Shown one piece after another: positions 38,144-48,690 of a DNA stretch of 64,000 nucleotides. How positions within the stretch are numbered: position 1 is the first letter of the stretch; the number at the start of each line of letters is the position of its first letter. The DNA comes from Mangrovibacter plantisponsor (lineage in GTDB: Bacteria > Pseudomonadota > Gammaproteobacteria > Enterobacterales > Enterobacteriaceae): the NCBI RefSeq assembly GCF_003182475.1, contig NZ_QGTS01000017.1:1-64000 (forward strand), given 5' to 3'. A model generated the notes under the pieces. The model saw only the letters and a list, made by a program, of their open reading frames with translations. It was not told the DNA's origin and did no database searches. The position numbers and the translations under genes are program-made.

Positions 38144-39034
38144 TTAAACAGGTTGTTGGCATCCCAGCCAGCCTTCACGGCCAGCAATTTCATGTCGGTA
38201 GATTTGCCCGGCAGGTAACAGCGAGCTGTCTTCAGGCAACAGTGCGGAAAGCGGGCAAAACTGAATACCTTCGCGCTGGGCCTGGTCGAGAAGTTGTTCA
38301 AAGAGCGGGTTAAAAATTATCCCTTCAACCTCGGCATGAATGGTGTAAACCGGCACACCGGGATCTGCGTGAATTTTATCCAGTAAAAACCGGTTAAAAC
38401 CCGCAGCATCCACAGACTGGCCAACCACTTCATCCCATGTTGGCAAGGTAACGGGGATTTGAGCTGTACCCCGGGAGCCATCATCCAGCACCGGTGTGAA
38501 GGGCATCCGCCCGCGGCAATCACTGTTGTACAGGAAACCGAAGGGTTGCTTGGCAGCCACAACACGCTGGTCTGCTCGCCAGCCCGCCACCGCGGAACAG
38601 GTAACCGGTGCGCCAATAATCTGCTCCAGTGCATCTTTGCCCTGGCGAATATGGTCCGTGAGTTTTTCCTGTGACCACACTCCTGCCCAGGTTTGCCAGG
38701 CAAAGTGGTCCCAGGCATGCAGGCCCACTTCATGGTGCCGGGCAGCGTCACGGATCACCGCCTGGTTAGCCTTACCAATCAGCTTTCCCGGCCACGCCGT
38801 ACCCGCCAGTAAAATATCCAGCCCATACAGTGAAGCGGCACGTGAGCGCAGCATCTTCCACAAAAATTTAGGTTTCACCAGGCGCCACAAATGGCGACCC
38901 ATGTTATCTGGCCCCACACTGAAGAAAAAGCTGGCCTGTATTTGGTAACGGGCCAGGCTTTCCAACAGACGAGGAACCCCGTCACGGGTCCCTCGCAGGG
39001 TATCGACATCAATCCGCAACCCTACCAGTTTCAT
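38144..39034 (-). CDS. arnD: 4-deoxy-4-formamido-arabinose-phosphoundecaprenol deformylase ArnD
   Basis: ArnD removes the formyl group from the lipid-linked sugar, making the pathway irreversible. The 296-residue polysaccharide-deacetylase-type protein begins [22 protein letters not shown] (metal-binding Asp pair near residues 8-10) and has the zinc site [14 protein letters not shown] (about 100-113). Four-base overlap with arnA. Confidence 0.95.
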   Translation of the reverse strand: MKLVGLRIDVDTLRGTRDGVPRLLESLARYQIQASFFFSVGPDNMGRHLWRLVKPKFLWKMLRSRAASLYGLDILLAGTAWPGKLIGKANQAVIRDAARHHEVGLHAWDHFAWQTWAGVWSQEKLTDHIRQGKDALEQIIGAPVTCSAVAGWRADQRVVAAKQPFGFLYNSDCRGRMPFTPVLDDGSRGTAQIPVTLPTWDEVVGQSVDAAGFNRFLLDKIHADPGVPVYTIHAEVEGIIFNPLFEQLLDQAQREGIQFCPLSALLPEDSSLLPAGQIYRHEIAGREGWLGCQQPV

Positions 39035-41013
39035 GCATTATCTTCCGGTAGCTCAACCGTGCGCAGGAAGAAATCCAGCGTTTCATCAATGGTGCGTTCC
39101 ATTTCCACGGCTGGCGTCCAGCCCAGCAAACGCTGTGCATTACGAATACTGGGTTTACGGTGCTCAACATCCTGGTAACCTTTTCCGTAATAGGTGCTGC
39201 TTTCCACCTCACGGAAACCGGCAAATGGCGGGAAGTGTTTGCGCAGTGGGTTCCGCTCGAAGCTTGCCAGCAACATTTCCGCCAGTTCTTTAATACTGGC
39301 TTCGTTTTCCGGGTTACCGATGTTGATAATCTGCCCGTCACATTTGCCATCTTTGTTCTGGATAACCCGGAACAACGCTTCAATACCATCGCTGATATCG
39401 GTGAAGCAGCGTTTCTGGCGACCACCATCAATAAGCTTGATAGGTGAGCCTTCCACCAGGTTCAGGATCAACTGAGTGATTGCACGCGAACTGCCAATAC
39501 GTGCAGCATTCAGGTTATCCAGGCGCGGCCCCATCCAGTTAAACGGGCGGAACAGCGTAAAGCGCAGGCCTTCTTTTTCACCGTAAGCCCAAATAACCCG
39601 GTCGAGTAATTGTTTGGATACCGAGTAAATCCAGCGCTGTTTGTTAATTGGCCCAACGATCAGGTTCGAGTGGTCTTCATCGAACACCGGGTCGGTACAC
39701 ATGCCATACACTTCTGAAGTAGACGGGAAAATGATGCGTTTTTTGTATTTCACGCAATCACGGATAATTTTCAGGTTCTCTTCAAAATCCAGCTCAAATA
39801 CACGCAGTGGGTTACGGGTGTATTCAATTGGTGTGGCAATCGCCACCAGCGGCAGCACGACATCGCACTTCTTAATGTGGTATTCGATCCACTCAGAATG
39901 AATACTGATATCCCCTTCCACAAAGTGGAAATGCGGGTTGCCGAGGAAGCGGCTGATAGCATCAGAACCAATATCCAGACCGAAGATTTCGTAGTTTTCA
40001 TCCTGCAACAGGCGTTCAGTCAGGTGGTTACCAATAAACCCGTTAACTCCAAGAATCAGCACCCGCGTACGGCGTTTTGCAGCTACAACAGGCGCGTGGC
40101 TTAAAATGGCGCCCTCAACTAAGCCCAGGGTCTGAGCCAGTTGCCCACCCTGCATATACACCCCGTTGTCGGCCTGGCCGGTGACAATTTCCAGAGCACC
40201 CGAACCACAGGCAACGACCAGAGGTGAAGTGGATACCACAGTGCCCGCGCGCGCTGCGGGGTAACCATCCACCAGGCGAGATGACCAGACCACAAAGCGG
40301 GTTATCCCGGCGTAGCTGAACGCACCAGGCCAGGGGTGCGCAACAGCACGCACCAGGTTGTGTAAATCGCTGGCATTCCGGTTCCAGTCAAGGCGGCCAT
40401 CTTCCGGCGTGCGGCGGCCAACATAGCTGGCCTGGCTGTTATCCTGCGCGCGGCCCGGCGCATTCCCGTTGCGAATTTTTGGCAGAATATCACTTAACAG
40501 AGTGCGTGCCTGTGCCGTCAGCTTATGGTGCAGGCTCAGCGCGTTATCTTCCGGCGCAATAGCAACAACGGCCTGAGCAATAATATCCCCGGCATCAGCC
40601 CGGCTGACCATTTTGTGCAGTGTCACGCCGGTTTCTGTTTCACCATTAACCAGAACCCAGTTCAGTGGCGCACGCCCGCGGTATTTCGGCAATAAAGAAC
40701 CATGCAAATTGAATGCGCCAGCTGGGGCACATTCGAGAATGTCGTGGCAAATCAGGTTACGGTAATAGAATGAGAAAATCACATCCGGTGCCAGGGCACG
40801 AATACGGTCAACCCACAGAGGATGGTTCACATCATCTGGCGCATAAACAGGAATGCCACGCTCGGCGCCAATACGCGCAACAGAGCCAAAAAATGGGTTC
40901 TCTCCGGCGTTGTCCTGATGGGTGAAAATAGCACTGACTTCATAGCCAGCCTCTAACAGTGCGCTGAGCCCAACACACCCCATATCATGGTACGCGAACA
41001 CGACGGTTTTCAT
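39031..41013 (-). CDS. arnA: Bifunctional UDP-GlcA decarboxylase / UDP-Ara4N formyltransferase ArnA
   Basis: ArnA supplies and formylates UDP-L-Ara4N. The N-terminal transformylase (about 1-300) has the catalytic [18 protein letters not shown] block; the C-terminal decarboxylase (about 315-660) opens with the Rossmann loop [10 protein letters not shown] and carries the S-Y-K set in STSEVYG and [12 protein letters not shown]. The 660-residue length is standard and both halves are intact. Overlaps arnC and arnD by four bases. Confidence 0.97.
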   Translation of the reverse strand: MKTVVFAYHDMGCVGLSALLEAGYEVSAIFTHQDNAGENPFFGSVARIGAERGIPVYAPDDVNHPLWVDRIRALAPDVIFSFYYRNLICHDILECAPAGAFNLHGSLLPKYRGRAPLNWVLVNGETETGVTLHKMVSRADAGDIIAQAVVAIAPEDNALSLHHKLTAQARTLLSDILPKIRNGNAPGRAQDNSQASYVGRRTPEDGRLDWNRNASDLHNLVRAVAHPWPGAFSYAGITRFVVWSSRLVDGYPAARAGTVVSTSPLVVACGSGALEIVTGQADNGVYMQGGQLAQTLGLVEGAILSHAPVVAAKRRTRVLILGVNGFIGNHLTERLLQDENYEIFGLDIGSDAISRFLGNPHFHFVEGDISIHSEWIEYHIKKCDVVLPLVAIATPIEYTRNPLRVFELDFEENLKIIRDCVKYKKRIIFPSTSEVYGMCTDPVFDEDHSNLIVGPINKQRWIYSVSKQLLDRVIWAYGEKEGLRFTLFRPFNWMGPRLDNLNAARIGSSRAITQLILNLVEGSPIKLIDGGRQKRCFTDISDGIEALFRVIQNKDGKCDGQIINIGNPENEASIKELAEMLLASFERNPLRKHFPPFAGFREVESSTYYGKGYQDVEHRKPSIRNAQRLLGWTPAVEMERTIDETLDFFLRTVELPEDNA

Positions 41014-41984
41014 TCTTCTTCATCCTCTTGAGATTCTTGATGATTACTGCTCACAACTTGCTGAATAAAGTAGCGGGGACGGGCACGGACATCGTTGTAG
41101 ATCCGGCCGATATACTCGCCCAACAGCCCCATACCAATAAACTGGGCACCAATAAACATGAACAACACGGCAAACAACGTGAAGACCCCTTCGGCACCCC
41201 ATGCAGGGCCAAAGACCAGCCGCAATGCCACTAACAACACAGCGAACAAGAAACCAAGCAACGCAATAACGCTGCCAAACACACTCAGTAAACGTAATGG
41301 TGTGGTGGTCAGGCAGGTCACCAGGTCGTACATCAGGTTAATCAGGCGCATAAAGCTGTATTTAGAATCGCCGTGTTCACGTTCCGCGTGCTGAACCGGG
41401 ATTTCCGCAGTCTTGCGGGCAAAGGTATTAGCAAGAATAGGAATGAAGGTACTGCGCTCATGGCAGTGCAGCATGGCATCAATAATATGGCGGCGGTAAG
41501 CACGCAACATGCAGCCGTAATCCCCCATCGCCTTGCCGGTGGTGCGCTGGATAAGGCGGTTAATCATGCGTGAGGCCGTTTTACGGAACAGGCTGTCCTG
41601 GCGATTTTGCCGCACCGTCCCGACCACGTCATAACCCTCGCTGGCTTTTGCTACCAGGCGGGGAATTTCTTCCGGTGGGTTTTGCAAGTCGGCGTCCAGG
41701 GTTATCACCAGGTCACCACTCACATGGCTGAACCCGGCCATAATCGCAGAATGCTGGCCGTAATTACGGTTGAGCAATACCGCCACCAGGTGGCTTCCTG
41801 GTTGCTGCGCGGCCTCGGTCATTAACCGGGCTGAATCATCACTACTACCATCATCAACTAATAAAATTTCCCAGTCACAAGGCAACTGCTGGCAGGCCGC
41901 CGTTGTGCGCTGGATAAGCTCGGGAAGGCTTTCCTGTTCGTTATAAACCGGAATTACCACCGAGACCTTTTGTATTGTGGACAT
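41010..41984 (-). CDS. arnC: Undecaprenyl-phosphate Ara4FN transferase ArnC
   Basis: ArnC links Ara4FN to undecaprenyl phosphate on the cytoplasmic face. The 324-residue GT2 protein has [18 protein letters not shown], the DDGSSDDS and [12 protein letters not shown] metal/donor motifs, and two C-terminal helices (about 235-300). Starts nine bases after arnB. Confidence 0.96.
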   Translation of the reverse strand: MSTIQKVSVVIPVYNEQESLPELIQRTTAACQQLPCDWEILLVDDGSSDDSARLMTEAAQQPGSHLVAVLLNRNYGQHSAIMAGFSHVSGDLVITLDADLQNPPEEIPRLVAKASEGYDVVGTVRQNRQDSLFRKTASRMINRLIQRTTGKAMGDYGCMLRAYRRHIIDAMLHCHERSTFIPILANTFARKTAEIPVQHAEREHGDSKYSFMRLINLMYDLVTCLTTTPLRLLSVFGSVIALLGFLFAVLLVALRLVFGPAWGAEGVFTLFAVLFMFIGAQFIGMGLLGEYIGRIYNDVRARPRYFIQQVVSSNHQESQEDEEE

Positions 41985-41993
41985 AACTAAACC

Positions 41994-43133
41994 TCAACAA
42001 CCTGCAATGTCGCGCAGTGCAGTAATCACCCGGGTGACATCGTCATCGGTCATATCCGGGAATAACGGGACAGAACAAATACGGGCGCTGTTCCACTCAG
42101 TATTTGGCAGCACAAGGCCTGGAAAGCGTTCGCGGTAATATTTTTGGGTGTGAGCGGCACGGAAGTGCAGGCCGGTGCCAATATTGCGGGTTTTAAGTTC
42201 CGCCATTAGTGCATCCCGGGAAATCCCGCACTGCGCTTCATCCACCCGCAAAATAAACAGGTGCCAGGCATGTTCATGGGGCCATTCAGGCAGAGCCAGC
42301 GGCTGATAAGGGGTGTCCGCCAGTTCACGCATATAACGTTCGGCAATGGCTTTGCGGCGCTGATTTAGTTGCGGCAGTTTGCCAAGCTGAACCAGCGCTA
42401 TTGCGGCGTTGATATCGGTGAGGTTGTATTTGTAGCCAGGGCTGATAACTTCTGCCTGGGGAGCCCGGCCATGAGTCTGGCGGTCATAGGCATCAACGCC
42501 CAGGCCGTGGAACTTGAGGCTGCGAATCTGCCCGGCAAGCCGCTCGTCGTCAGTTACCACCAGGCCACCTTCTGCGCACGTCATGTTCTTGATAGCGTGG
42601 AAGGAGAAAATTGCCGTACCGCTGTGCCCAACATGTTCACCCCGGTAGTAAGTGCCAGCCGCATGGGCCGCATCTTCAATCACGGCGACACCGTGTTTTG
42701 CCCCCAACGCACGTATTGCGCCAAGGTCTGCCGGAGCACCGGCATAATGCACGGGAATAATCGCTTTGGTGCGGGGAGTCAGTGCGGCTTCTATCGCTTC
42801 TGGTGTAACCATCAGCGTGTCTTTATCGACATCAACCATTACCGGCTCTGCACCCAGCAGGCAGATCATATTGAGTGTGGATACCCAGGTCATGGAAGGT
42901 GTAATCACTTCATCACCTGGACCAATGCCCAGCGCCATCAGGGTGACATGCATTCCCCCTGTCGCCGAACTGACAGCAATAGCGTGTTGGTTGCCCGTTA
43001 ATTCGCAAAATGCGGATTCAAGCGCCTGGTTTTTCGGGCCAGTGGTAATCCACCCCGAAGACAGTACATCAGCAATGGCGCTCAGTTCAGATTCGCCTAA
43101 TGCCGGGCGTGAGAACGGCAGAAACTCACTCAT
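41994..43133 (-). CDS. arnB: UDP-Ara4O aminotransferase ArnB
   Basis: ArnB is the PLP enzyme that converts the UDP-4-keto-pentose to UDP-Ara4N using glutamate. The 379-residue DegT-family protein has the PLP lysine in [15 protein letters not shown] and the phosphate-binding segment SSATGGMH. It is the first gene of arnBCADTEF. A PmrA-box-like site lies about 155-170 bases upstream. Confidence 0.96.
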   Translation of the reverse strand: MSEFLPFSRPALGESELSAIADVLSSGWITTGPKNQALESAFCELTGNQHAIAVSSATGGMHVTLMALGIGPGDEVITPSMTWVSTLNMICLLGAEPVMVDVDKDTLMVTPEAIEAALTPRTKAIIPVHYAGAPADLGAIRALGAKHGVAVIEDAAHAAGTYYRGEHVGHSGTAIFSFHAIKNMTCAEGGLVVTDDERLAGQIRSLKFHGLGVDAYDRQTHGRAPQAEVISPGYKYNLTDINAAIALVQLGKLPQLNQRRKAIAERYMRELADTPYQPLALPEWPHEHAWHLFILRVDEAQCGISRDALMAELKTRNIGTGLHFRAAHTQKYYRERFPGLVLPNTEWNSARICSVPLFPDMTDDDVTRVITALRDIAGC

Positions 43134-43538
43134 GCATTGTTTCCTTTAACTATCATCGAAATAATAAATTGCGCTTTCAGAAAGATATGCGTTGTTATTA
43201 TTTTGTTCTCAGTAAGATAAATGGCGCTATAACAAAGCGCATCCCTGTATCAACCACACATCAACGGCAGTAAACTAACAGCTGTTTCTTAGAAAAGACT
43301 TAAGGCGGGCCATCACCCGAACTGACTAGTTCGGTGTAAAACCATTATCAAGTTTGGTTATAAATCAGAAAGTTGCCAGCCTGTTTGTGATTATTTTTAA
43401 ATATTTCACAATTAATAAACTGACATTAAATAAAATGTAAAAAATCAAGCGAGGTCAGGGTGTTGAATGCCAATAAAACTGTGATGCAATCCTCATTTGT
43501 CATGAATATTTAATTATTGTTTCATGCCATTACCATGA
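43134..43538 (-). promoter_or_regulatory. arnB upstream region: PmrA-like box and inverted repeat
   Basis: Read leftward, CTTAAG-TCTTT-TCTAAG (43304-43288) matches the PmrA box YTTAAK-N5-YTTAAK with one mismatch, about 155 bases before arnB. Fourteen bases further upstream is the palindrome CCGAACT/AGTTCGG with a four-base loop (43317-43334). The rest, AT-rich, separates arnB from the LysR gene; no gene is evident. Confidence 0.6.
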
Positions 43539-44441
43539 TTACCATTTCCATGCCTGTGACATTCTTTCTGTAAGAAAAGTAACGAATAGCCTCACGCGAG
43601 GCGCTAGAAACCGGCTGTGTAAATACACGGCATTTAATGGTGCTGCCGGAATTTTATCGCCAGGGAGAATCTCAACTAAACGCCCGGCACGCACATCGTC
43701 GCCCACATCCCAGATTGATTTCATCACAATACCCGCGCCACACAGCGCTAACTCATGTGCTGCGGCACCGTCATCACAGACATAACGCCCCTGCACTTTC
43801 ACCGCAATACGGGCATCGCCTTCGTTAAAGGCCCAGTCCACAGCGGGTGAATGGCCAATTAAAATACAATCATGGCGGATTAAATCCTGCACGCTTTCAG
43901 GTGTGCCTTTGCGGGCAAGATACTCGGGTGAAGCGCACAACAGCCTGCGGTTTTGCGCCAGGGGGCGAACAAACAGGCGGGAATCGTTCGGGGTGCCGTA
44001 GCGAATGGCAAGGTCATAACCACCCGCGACCAAATCCACCACTTCATCGTTCAATGAGAGATCCACATTCACCTCAGGATACAGCTCAGTAAAGTCTGCC
44101 AAAGCCGGAACAATATGTCTCCGGCCAAGGCCATGGGGAGCCGACAACCGTAATGTGCCGAACACCCGGCCATTGCGCCCAGTCATGGCTTCTTCTGCCT
44201 GTTCCGCCGCCGCCAGAATGCGCATGCAGTGGTCATAAAACAGAGCGCCCTCTTCCGTTACCGATAGCTGCCGGGTGCTGCGATTAATCAGGCGAATCGC
44301 CAGGCGGCGTTCCAGCTCAGACAGGCGTTTACTGACCACCGCTAACGATAACCCCAAATCACGGGCAGCTGAAGAAAGGCTGCCACCTGCGACAATGCGC
44401 TCAAAAATACGTAATGAAGCCAGGTCATCCAGCAGCGCCAT
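43539..44441 (-). CDS. LysR-family regulator divergent from an SDR gene
   Basis: A 300-residue LysR protein with an N-terminal winged helix (LRIFERIVAGGSLSSAARDLGLSLAVVSKRLSELERRLAIRLI, about 11-53) and a periplasmic-binding-like effector domain. It belongs to the AaeR/DmlR-like group with short C-terminal extension. ATG 44441 has GAGG seven bases before it. Its target is likely the divergent dehydrogenase at 44549, the usual LysR arrangement. Effector unknown. Confidence 0.88.
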   Translation of the reverse strand: MALLDDLASLRIFERIVAGGSLSSAARDLGLSLAVVSKRLSELERRLAIRLINRSTRQLSVTEEGALFYDHCMRILAAAEQAEEAMTGRNGRVFGTLRLSAPHGLGRRHIVPALADFTELYPEVNVDLSLNDEVVDLVAGGYDLAIRYGTPNDSRLFVRPLAQNRRLLCASPEYLARKGTPESVQDLIRHDCILIGHSPAVDWAFNEGDARIAVKVQGRYVCDDGAAAHELALCGAGIVMKSIWDVGDDVRAGRLVEILPGDKIPAAPLNAVYLHSRFLAPRVRLFVTFLTERMSQAWKW

Positions 44442-44548
44442 TGTTAACCTCACGGAAAGAATACTTATCTATAATTGATGTTTGAAAAAATATAGCAAAC
44501 CCGCAAACTGACAGATACCCCCTTACATTCACCACAGGAGATAAATCC

Positions 44549-45343
44549 ATGAAAATTGATTTTTCCGGGAAAACAGCACTGGTCACCGCATCCACAGGTG
44601 GAATTGGCTTTGCCATTGCCCAACAATTGGCTGCCAGCGGTGCGGTAGTTATTCTGAATGGCCGCAGTGAAGAGAGCGTTGCGAAAGCTACCCGTAAACT
44701 GCAGGATGCAGTGCCTGGTGCAAAATTACAGGGTGCAGTCGCTAACTTGCAGGATGCAACCGGGGTGGAGCAGTTACTCAGCCAGTTACCCGCGGTTGAT
44801 ATTCTGGTAAATAACGCCGGGATTTACGGGCCGCAGGATTTTTACGAAACCGATGACGCCACCTGGGAAAACTACTGGCAAACCAACGTGATGTCTGGTG
44901 TTCGTCTGTCACGCGCGCTGTTACCCGCCATGACCAAACAAGGCTTTGGGCGAGTGGTGTTTATTTCGTCCGAATCAGCCCGCAATATTCCGGCAGACAT
45001 GATTCATTATGGCGTAACCAAAACAGCACAGCTCGCTCTGGCGCGCGGGCTGGCAAAATACGTAGCCGGGACTGGCGTTACGGTGAATAGTGTTCTGCCA
45101 GGGCCGACGATTTCTGATGGTTTTGCCACCATGATGAAAGATGAGGTAGAACGGACAGGTAAATCACTGGAAACGCTGGCAAAAGAGTTTGTCATGGCTC
45201 ACCGCCCTTCTTCTGTTATTCAGCGTGCAGCCAGTGTTGAAGAAGTGGCTAATATGGTGGTGTATATCTGTTCGCAACAGGCGTCTGCCACATCAGGTGC
45301 CGCACTGCGCGTAGATGGTGGCGTTGTGGACGATATTATCTAA
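44549..45343 (+). CDS. Short-chain dehydrogenase/reductase
   Basis: A 264-residue SDR oxidoreductase. The NAD(P) motif TASTGGIG is at residues 13-20, NNAG at 88-91, and the catalytic Ser 140/141, Tyr 154 and Lys 158 (HYGVTKTA) are all in place. The C-terminus GAALRVDGGVV is typical of classical SDRs. Substrate cannot be named. Basic residues after strand 2 (NGRSEES) favour NADPH. Probably controlled by the divergent LysR gene. Confidence 0.9.
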   Translation: MKIDFSGKTALVTASTGGIGFAIAQQLAASGAVVILNGRSEESVAKATRKLQDAVPGAKLQGAVANLQDATGVEQLLSQLPAVDILVNNAGIYGPQDFYETDDATWENYWQTNVMSGVRLSRALLPAMTKQGFGRVVFISSESARNIPADMIHYGVTKTAQLALARGLAKYVAGTGVTVNSVLPGPTISDGFATMMKDEVERTGKSLETLAKEFVMAHRPSSVIQRAASVEEVANMVVYICSQQASATSGAALRVDGGVVDDII

Positions 45344-45809
45344 TTGCACAGCGCGCCCCGCACGCAGAACTCCCCCGCAGCAACGACTGACAGGCACTTT
45401 CGGGTGCCTGTTAATTCACTGGGCCCCGCAACCCATTCAAAATTATTGAGGACTAATCTCAAATAAATGCCATTTTCATTTCCATAAAATTTTATTATGA
45501 TCACCTCAACCAGAATTTATGCGATGGTTAACAAATCAAAGACAGATAACGCGTACATAAATTAATCAATTTTTTTGTATGAGTTTAAAAAATAACTCTT
45601 TCTGTCTTACGCATTAATCTTTTTCATTTTAACGTCAGGCCAGGCTGGCCTGTCTCTTACCAAATGGTCGCTGAGGGAACAGCCGGAAGAAGTCGCCTGC
45701 GGGCGGCTTTTTTCGTTATAAAACGCCCAGATCCTTTTCTTATTCCGCCCGGGTTTGCCTTGCTTTTACAGTACCTTCCCGGTGAGATAAGCCAAAAAGG
45801 AGCCCTGCT
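45344..45809. other. 466-base spacer with two hairpins and an AT-rich core
   Basis: Contents: a hairpin CAGGCAC/GTGCCTG at 45391-45410 followed by TTAATT (likely SDR terminator), an AT-rich stretch at about 45440-45630 with no open frame, and a second structured segment at 45637-45713 listed separately. The ribosome site AAGGAG of the next gene lies at its right end. Confidence 0.5.
45637..45713 (+). ncRNA. Candidate small RNA or orphan terminator
   Basis: A perfect hairpin CAGGCCAG/CTGGCCTG near 45637-45653 is followed by about 38 unstructured bases and a strong terminator, GTCGCC/GGCGGC (45692-45697, 45702-45707) plus TTTTTT. The terminator lies 349 bases after the nearest upstream rightward gene and 97 before the next, so a short transcript ending here is plausible. 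I see no convincing promoter and match it to no sRNA I know. Confidence 0.3.
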
Positions 45810-46268
45810 ATGTTTTACTTTGAGCCAGCCCCGGCGAGCCACCCAGAACTGCAACAACTGGTAACTGAACTTGATGACTGGCAAAACGCGTTATACCCCG
45901 AGGCCAGTTGCCACTGCCTGGATTTACAGGCTCAGCCTGAAACGCATCTTTACTGCCTGCTTGCCCGAACTGAGCAGGGAGAAACGGTGGGCTGTGGAGC
46001 TGTTGTTCTGGAAGGGGAAAACCGGGGCGAGATAAAACGGATGTATATTCGGCCAGCCTGGCGTGGCCATAAGTTGGGTGAAAAAATACTGGCAAGCCTG
46101 GAGGGCGTAGCCCGGAAGCATAGCCTTCCCTGGCTACGGCTGGAAACCGGCATCCACCAGCACGCGGCTATTCGCCTGTACCAAAACTGCCAGTTCGAAA
46201 TATGTGAAGCGTTTGCCCCTTACCAGCCCGATCCCTTAAGTGTGTTTATGGAAAAGGCACTGGTGTAG
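45810..46268 (+). CDS. GNAT acetyltransferase (YsnE-like)
   Basis: A 152-residue single-domain GNAT protein. The acetyl-CoA segment IKRMYIRPAWRGHKLGEKIL (about 72-91) and the ending RLYQNCQFEICEAFAPYQPDPLSVFMEKAL are typical of the group around YsnE. AAGGAG precedes the ATG by seven bases. It stands alone, convergent with the RidA-like gene with a 27-base gap; substrate unknown. Confidence 0.85.
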   Translation: MFYFEPAPASHPELQQLVTELDDWQNALYPEASCHCLDLQAQPETHLYCLLARTEQGETVGCGAVVLEGENRGEIKRMYIRPAWRGHKLGEKILASLEGVARKHSLPWLRLETGIHQHAAIRLYQNCQFEICEAFAPYQPDPLSVFMEKALV

Positions 46269-46295
46269 TTCAACGCCCCCCGTTAATGGGTTGCA

Positions 46296-46679
46296 TCAAC
46301 GGCGTACTGCAATCGCTTCAATTTCCACACCGGCATCTTTCGGTAACCTGGCCACTTCCACACAGGAGCGCGCCGGGAAAGGTGCCTGATGCTCACGGAA
46401 AAAGGATTCATACTCAGCGTTTACTAAAGAAAAATGGTTGAGATCCTTAACAAAAACAGTTGTTTTTATAATATCCGCCACCTGTAAACCACTGGCTTCA
46501 ACAATTGCCCGCACGTTTTCCAGAGACTGGCGGGTTTGCTGCTGTATATCTGCAGGCATTTCACCTGTTAGTGGGTTAAGCGGGATTTGCCCGGAAGTCA
46601 TCACCAGTGAACCAAGATCCACACCCTGAACATAAGGCCCAATTGCGGCAGGTGCCTTTGACGTTGAAATTGCTGACAT
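46296..46679 (-). CDS. RidA-family enamine/imine deaminase (paralogue)
   Basis: RidA hydrolyses reactive enamines and imines formed by PLP enzymes. This 127-residue protein closely resembles housekeeping RidA, with APAAIGPYVQGVDLGSLVMTSGQIPLNP and the catalytic arginine in FPARSCVEVARLPKD. Its location as the last gene behind an amidohydrolase and a ProC-like reductase suggests a dedicated copy for that pathway, not the chromosomal ridA near pyrI. ATG 46679 has AGGG eight bases upstream. Confidence 0.9.
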   Translation of the reverse strand: MSAISTSKAPAAIGPYVQGVDLGSLVMTSGQIPLNPLTGEMPADIQQQTRQSLENVRAIVEASGLQVADIIKTTVFVKDLNHFSLVNAEYESFFREHQAPFPARSCVEVARLPKDAGVEIEAIAVRR

Positions 46680-46708
46680 ATTCACGACCCTGTTAAAAAA
46701 CGAGATTA

Positions 46709-47509
46709 TTATTGACCAGAGAGTTCGGTAGTACGGCGCACCGCCGCCAGCACACTGCTTTGCAAGCCAGCGGCAAAATCACTCTTATTCAGTTCATACA
46801 ACCCATTGATACCCACTCCGGCTGGTGAGTTGTTGATATCCATTAACTGGCGCGGGTGGCAACCCGATAATTTCAGCATGGAGACAGCACCAACCAGATT
46901 TTCCCACACCACTTGTGTTGACTGGGCGCGGGTTAACCCGGCCAGCACACCAGCATCAGCCAGTGCTTCAGCGAAGTAATAAACATAATTCACCCCGGCG
47001 ACAGCGAACCCGGTAAAGGTGTCTATCAGGCGCTCTTCCAGCAACATGACCTTGCCGAAACTTTCCAGAAAAGGCATTAACGGCGCACTGTCAACGTGAG
47101 CGTTAAACGCCACACCGCTGTATCCCAGCCCCGTGTCAGTCAGTGTGTTAGGAATAATTCGTGCCACAGGGCGGTTTTCACCCAGTAGTGATGCCAGACG
47201 GGCCAGCGTCACCCCCGCGATAATCGATACCACGGTTGCGCCAGGACTTGCGTGCTGGTTAATCAACTGAGCAACCCCGGGGATATCATCTTGTGGGCGT
47301 ACGCCGATTACGATGTAATCCGCCGCTGCCAGCGCATCGGGCAAGGCCTGCGTATTGCTTAACCCATAGCGTGCGTTAAGCGTTGCCACCCGCTCAGAGT
47401 CGATATCCGATAGCGTAATTGCATCAGGGTTTACGGCTTCGCGTTTCAGCGCCGCGCGAATAATGGCTTCGGTCATCTGACCGGCACCAATAAAGTGAAT
47501 CTGGCTCAT
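46709..47509 (-). CDS. ProC-like imine reductase with altered substrate loop
   Basis: A 266-residue protein of the pyrroline-5-carboxylate reductase fold: N-terminal NAD(P) loop FIGAGQMTEAIIRAAL (about 6-21), then an all-helical dimer domain. The loop that is SPGGTT in true ProC reads NNSPAGVGINGL here, so the conserved threonine contacting the substrate is missing. It therefore probably reduces another cyclic or linear imine. It starts two bases after the amidohydrolase stop and precedes ridA-like by 29 bases. Confidence 0.82.
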   Translation of the reverse strand: MSQIHFIGAGQMTEAIIRAALKREAVNPDAITLSDIDSERVATLNARYGLSNTQALPDALAAADYIVIGVRPQDDIPGVAQLINQHASPGATVVSIIAGVTLARLASLLGENRPVARIIPNTLTDTGLGYSGVAFNAHVDSAPLMPFLESFGKVMLLEERLIDTFTGFAVAGVNYVYYFAEALADAGVLAGLTRAQSTQVVWENLVGAVSMLKLSGCHPRQLMDINNSPAGVGINGLYELNKSDFAAGLQSSVLAAVRRTTELSGQ

Positions 47510-47511
47510 CG

Positions 47512-48690
47512 TTAATCCTCTGAAGTCACTGCAACAGGATTTAATGACTGCTCTACCAGCGATACCCAAAGACCAATACCGGGGGCAATAAGCTGGTCAT
47601 TAAAATCGTAATAAGGGTTATGTAATGAAGCACCGGGCGTTGGGCCATCGGCGCCCAACCAGAGGTAAGCCCCCGGGCAGGCTTCGAGCAGGTAGGCAAA
47701 ATCTTCCGCAGCCATTGAAGGGGGAAGTTGGGTATGCACCTGAGTGATGCCAGGCGTACCGCGTGCCGCACGGGCAAGGGTTTCCGCCTGCTGCGCGTGA
47801 TTGACAGTAACGGGGTAACCATATTCCCAGTGAATTTCCCCGCGTACCCCAAATGGCCCGGCGAGTTGCTCTACATAATCCGCCATCAGTGCCTGGCACT
47901 GCGCGCGTGCGCGCTGGCTCAGGCAGCGCAGCGTTCCGGAAAGTTGCATCGTTTGTGGTACGACATTAATCGCTTCACCAGCCTGGAGTTGTGTCACGCT
48001 TATCACCGCACTGTCCAGCGGGGAAAGGCGCCGCGTGGTAATAGTTTGCAACGCCGTAATCAGGTGCGCACCGGCGAGTACCGGGTCGGCGCCTTTTTCT
48101 GGCATAGCGGCATGGCACCCAACACCGGTTAGGGTAATAAAGAAGTTATCCTGTGAGGCCATCATTGGCCCCGGGTTCACCGCCACTTCCCCAACAGGCA
48201 AACCGGGCCAGTTATGCAATGCGTAAACTGCAGACATCGGGAAGCGGTCAAATAACCCTTCTTCCACCATCAGGCGTCCGCCTCCGGCATTTTCTTCTGC
48301 TGGCTGGAAAATAAAACAAACTGTTCCCTGAAACGCCCGGGTCTGGCTTAAATAACGAGCAGCTCCCAGCAAAATTGCGGTATGCCCGTCATGGCCGCAG
48401 GCATGCATGGTTCCGGGAGAAGCCGAACACCACGCCACGGTGTTGTTTTCCTGGATGGGAAGCGCGTCGATATCGGCGCGAATACCAATTGCCGGTCCTT
48501 CACCATTGCGCAGCACCCCAATAATCCCGGTGCCAGCCATGCCGGTATGCACTTCGAGCCCGAATGTTTCCAGCAATTCACTGATTTTGGCTGAAGTATG
48601 AAACTCCTGCAGGCCGATTTCCGGGCAGGCATGAATTTCACGCCGCCAGGTAATCGCCTGCTGAATAATATCTTCGGGAATTGGCTGCAT
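47512..48690 (-). CDS. M20D-family amidohydrolase
   Basis: A 392-residue cytosolic metallo-amidohydrolase of the hippurate/N-acyl-amino acid/IAA-amino acid hydrolase group. Metal ligands are visible: Cys 98 and His 100 with His 103 in HACGHDGH, and Glu 132-133 in QPAEEN. It would cleave an amide to free an amino acid and a carboxylic acid; the exact acyl group is unknown. First gene of a leftward three-gene set with the ProC-like and RidA-like genes, and downstream of the GntR regulator. Confidence 0.9.
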   Translation of the reverse strand: MQPIPEDIIQQAITWRREIHACPEIGLQEFHTSAKISELLETFGLEVHTGMAGTGIIGVLRNGEGPAIGIRADIDALPIQENNTVAWCSASPGTMHACGHDGHTAILLGAARYLSQTRAFQGTVCFIFQPAEENAGGGRLMVEEGLFDRFPMSAVYALHNWPGLPVGEVAVNPGPMMASQDNFFITLTGVGCHAAMPEKGADPVLAGAHLITALQTITTRRLSPLDSAVISVTQLQAGEAINVVPQTMQLSGTLRCLSQRARAQCQALMADYVEQLAGPFGVRGEIHWEYGYPVTVNHAQQAETLARAARGTPGITQVHTQLPPSMAAEDFAYLLEACPGAYLWLGADGPTPGASLHNPYYDFNDQLIAPGIGLWVSLVEQSLNPVAVTSED

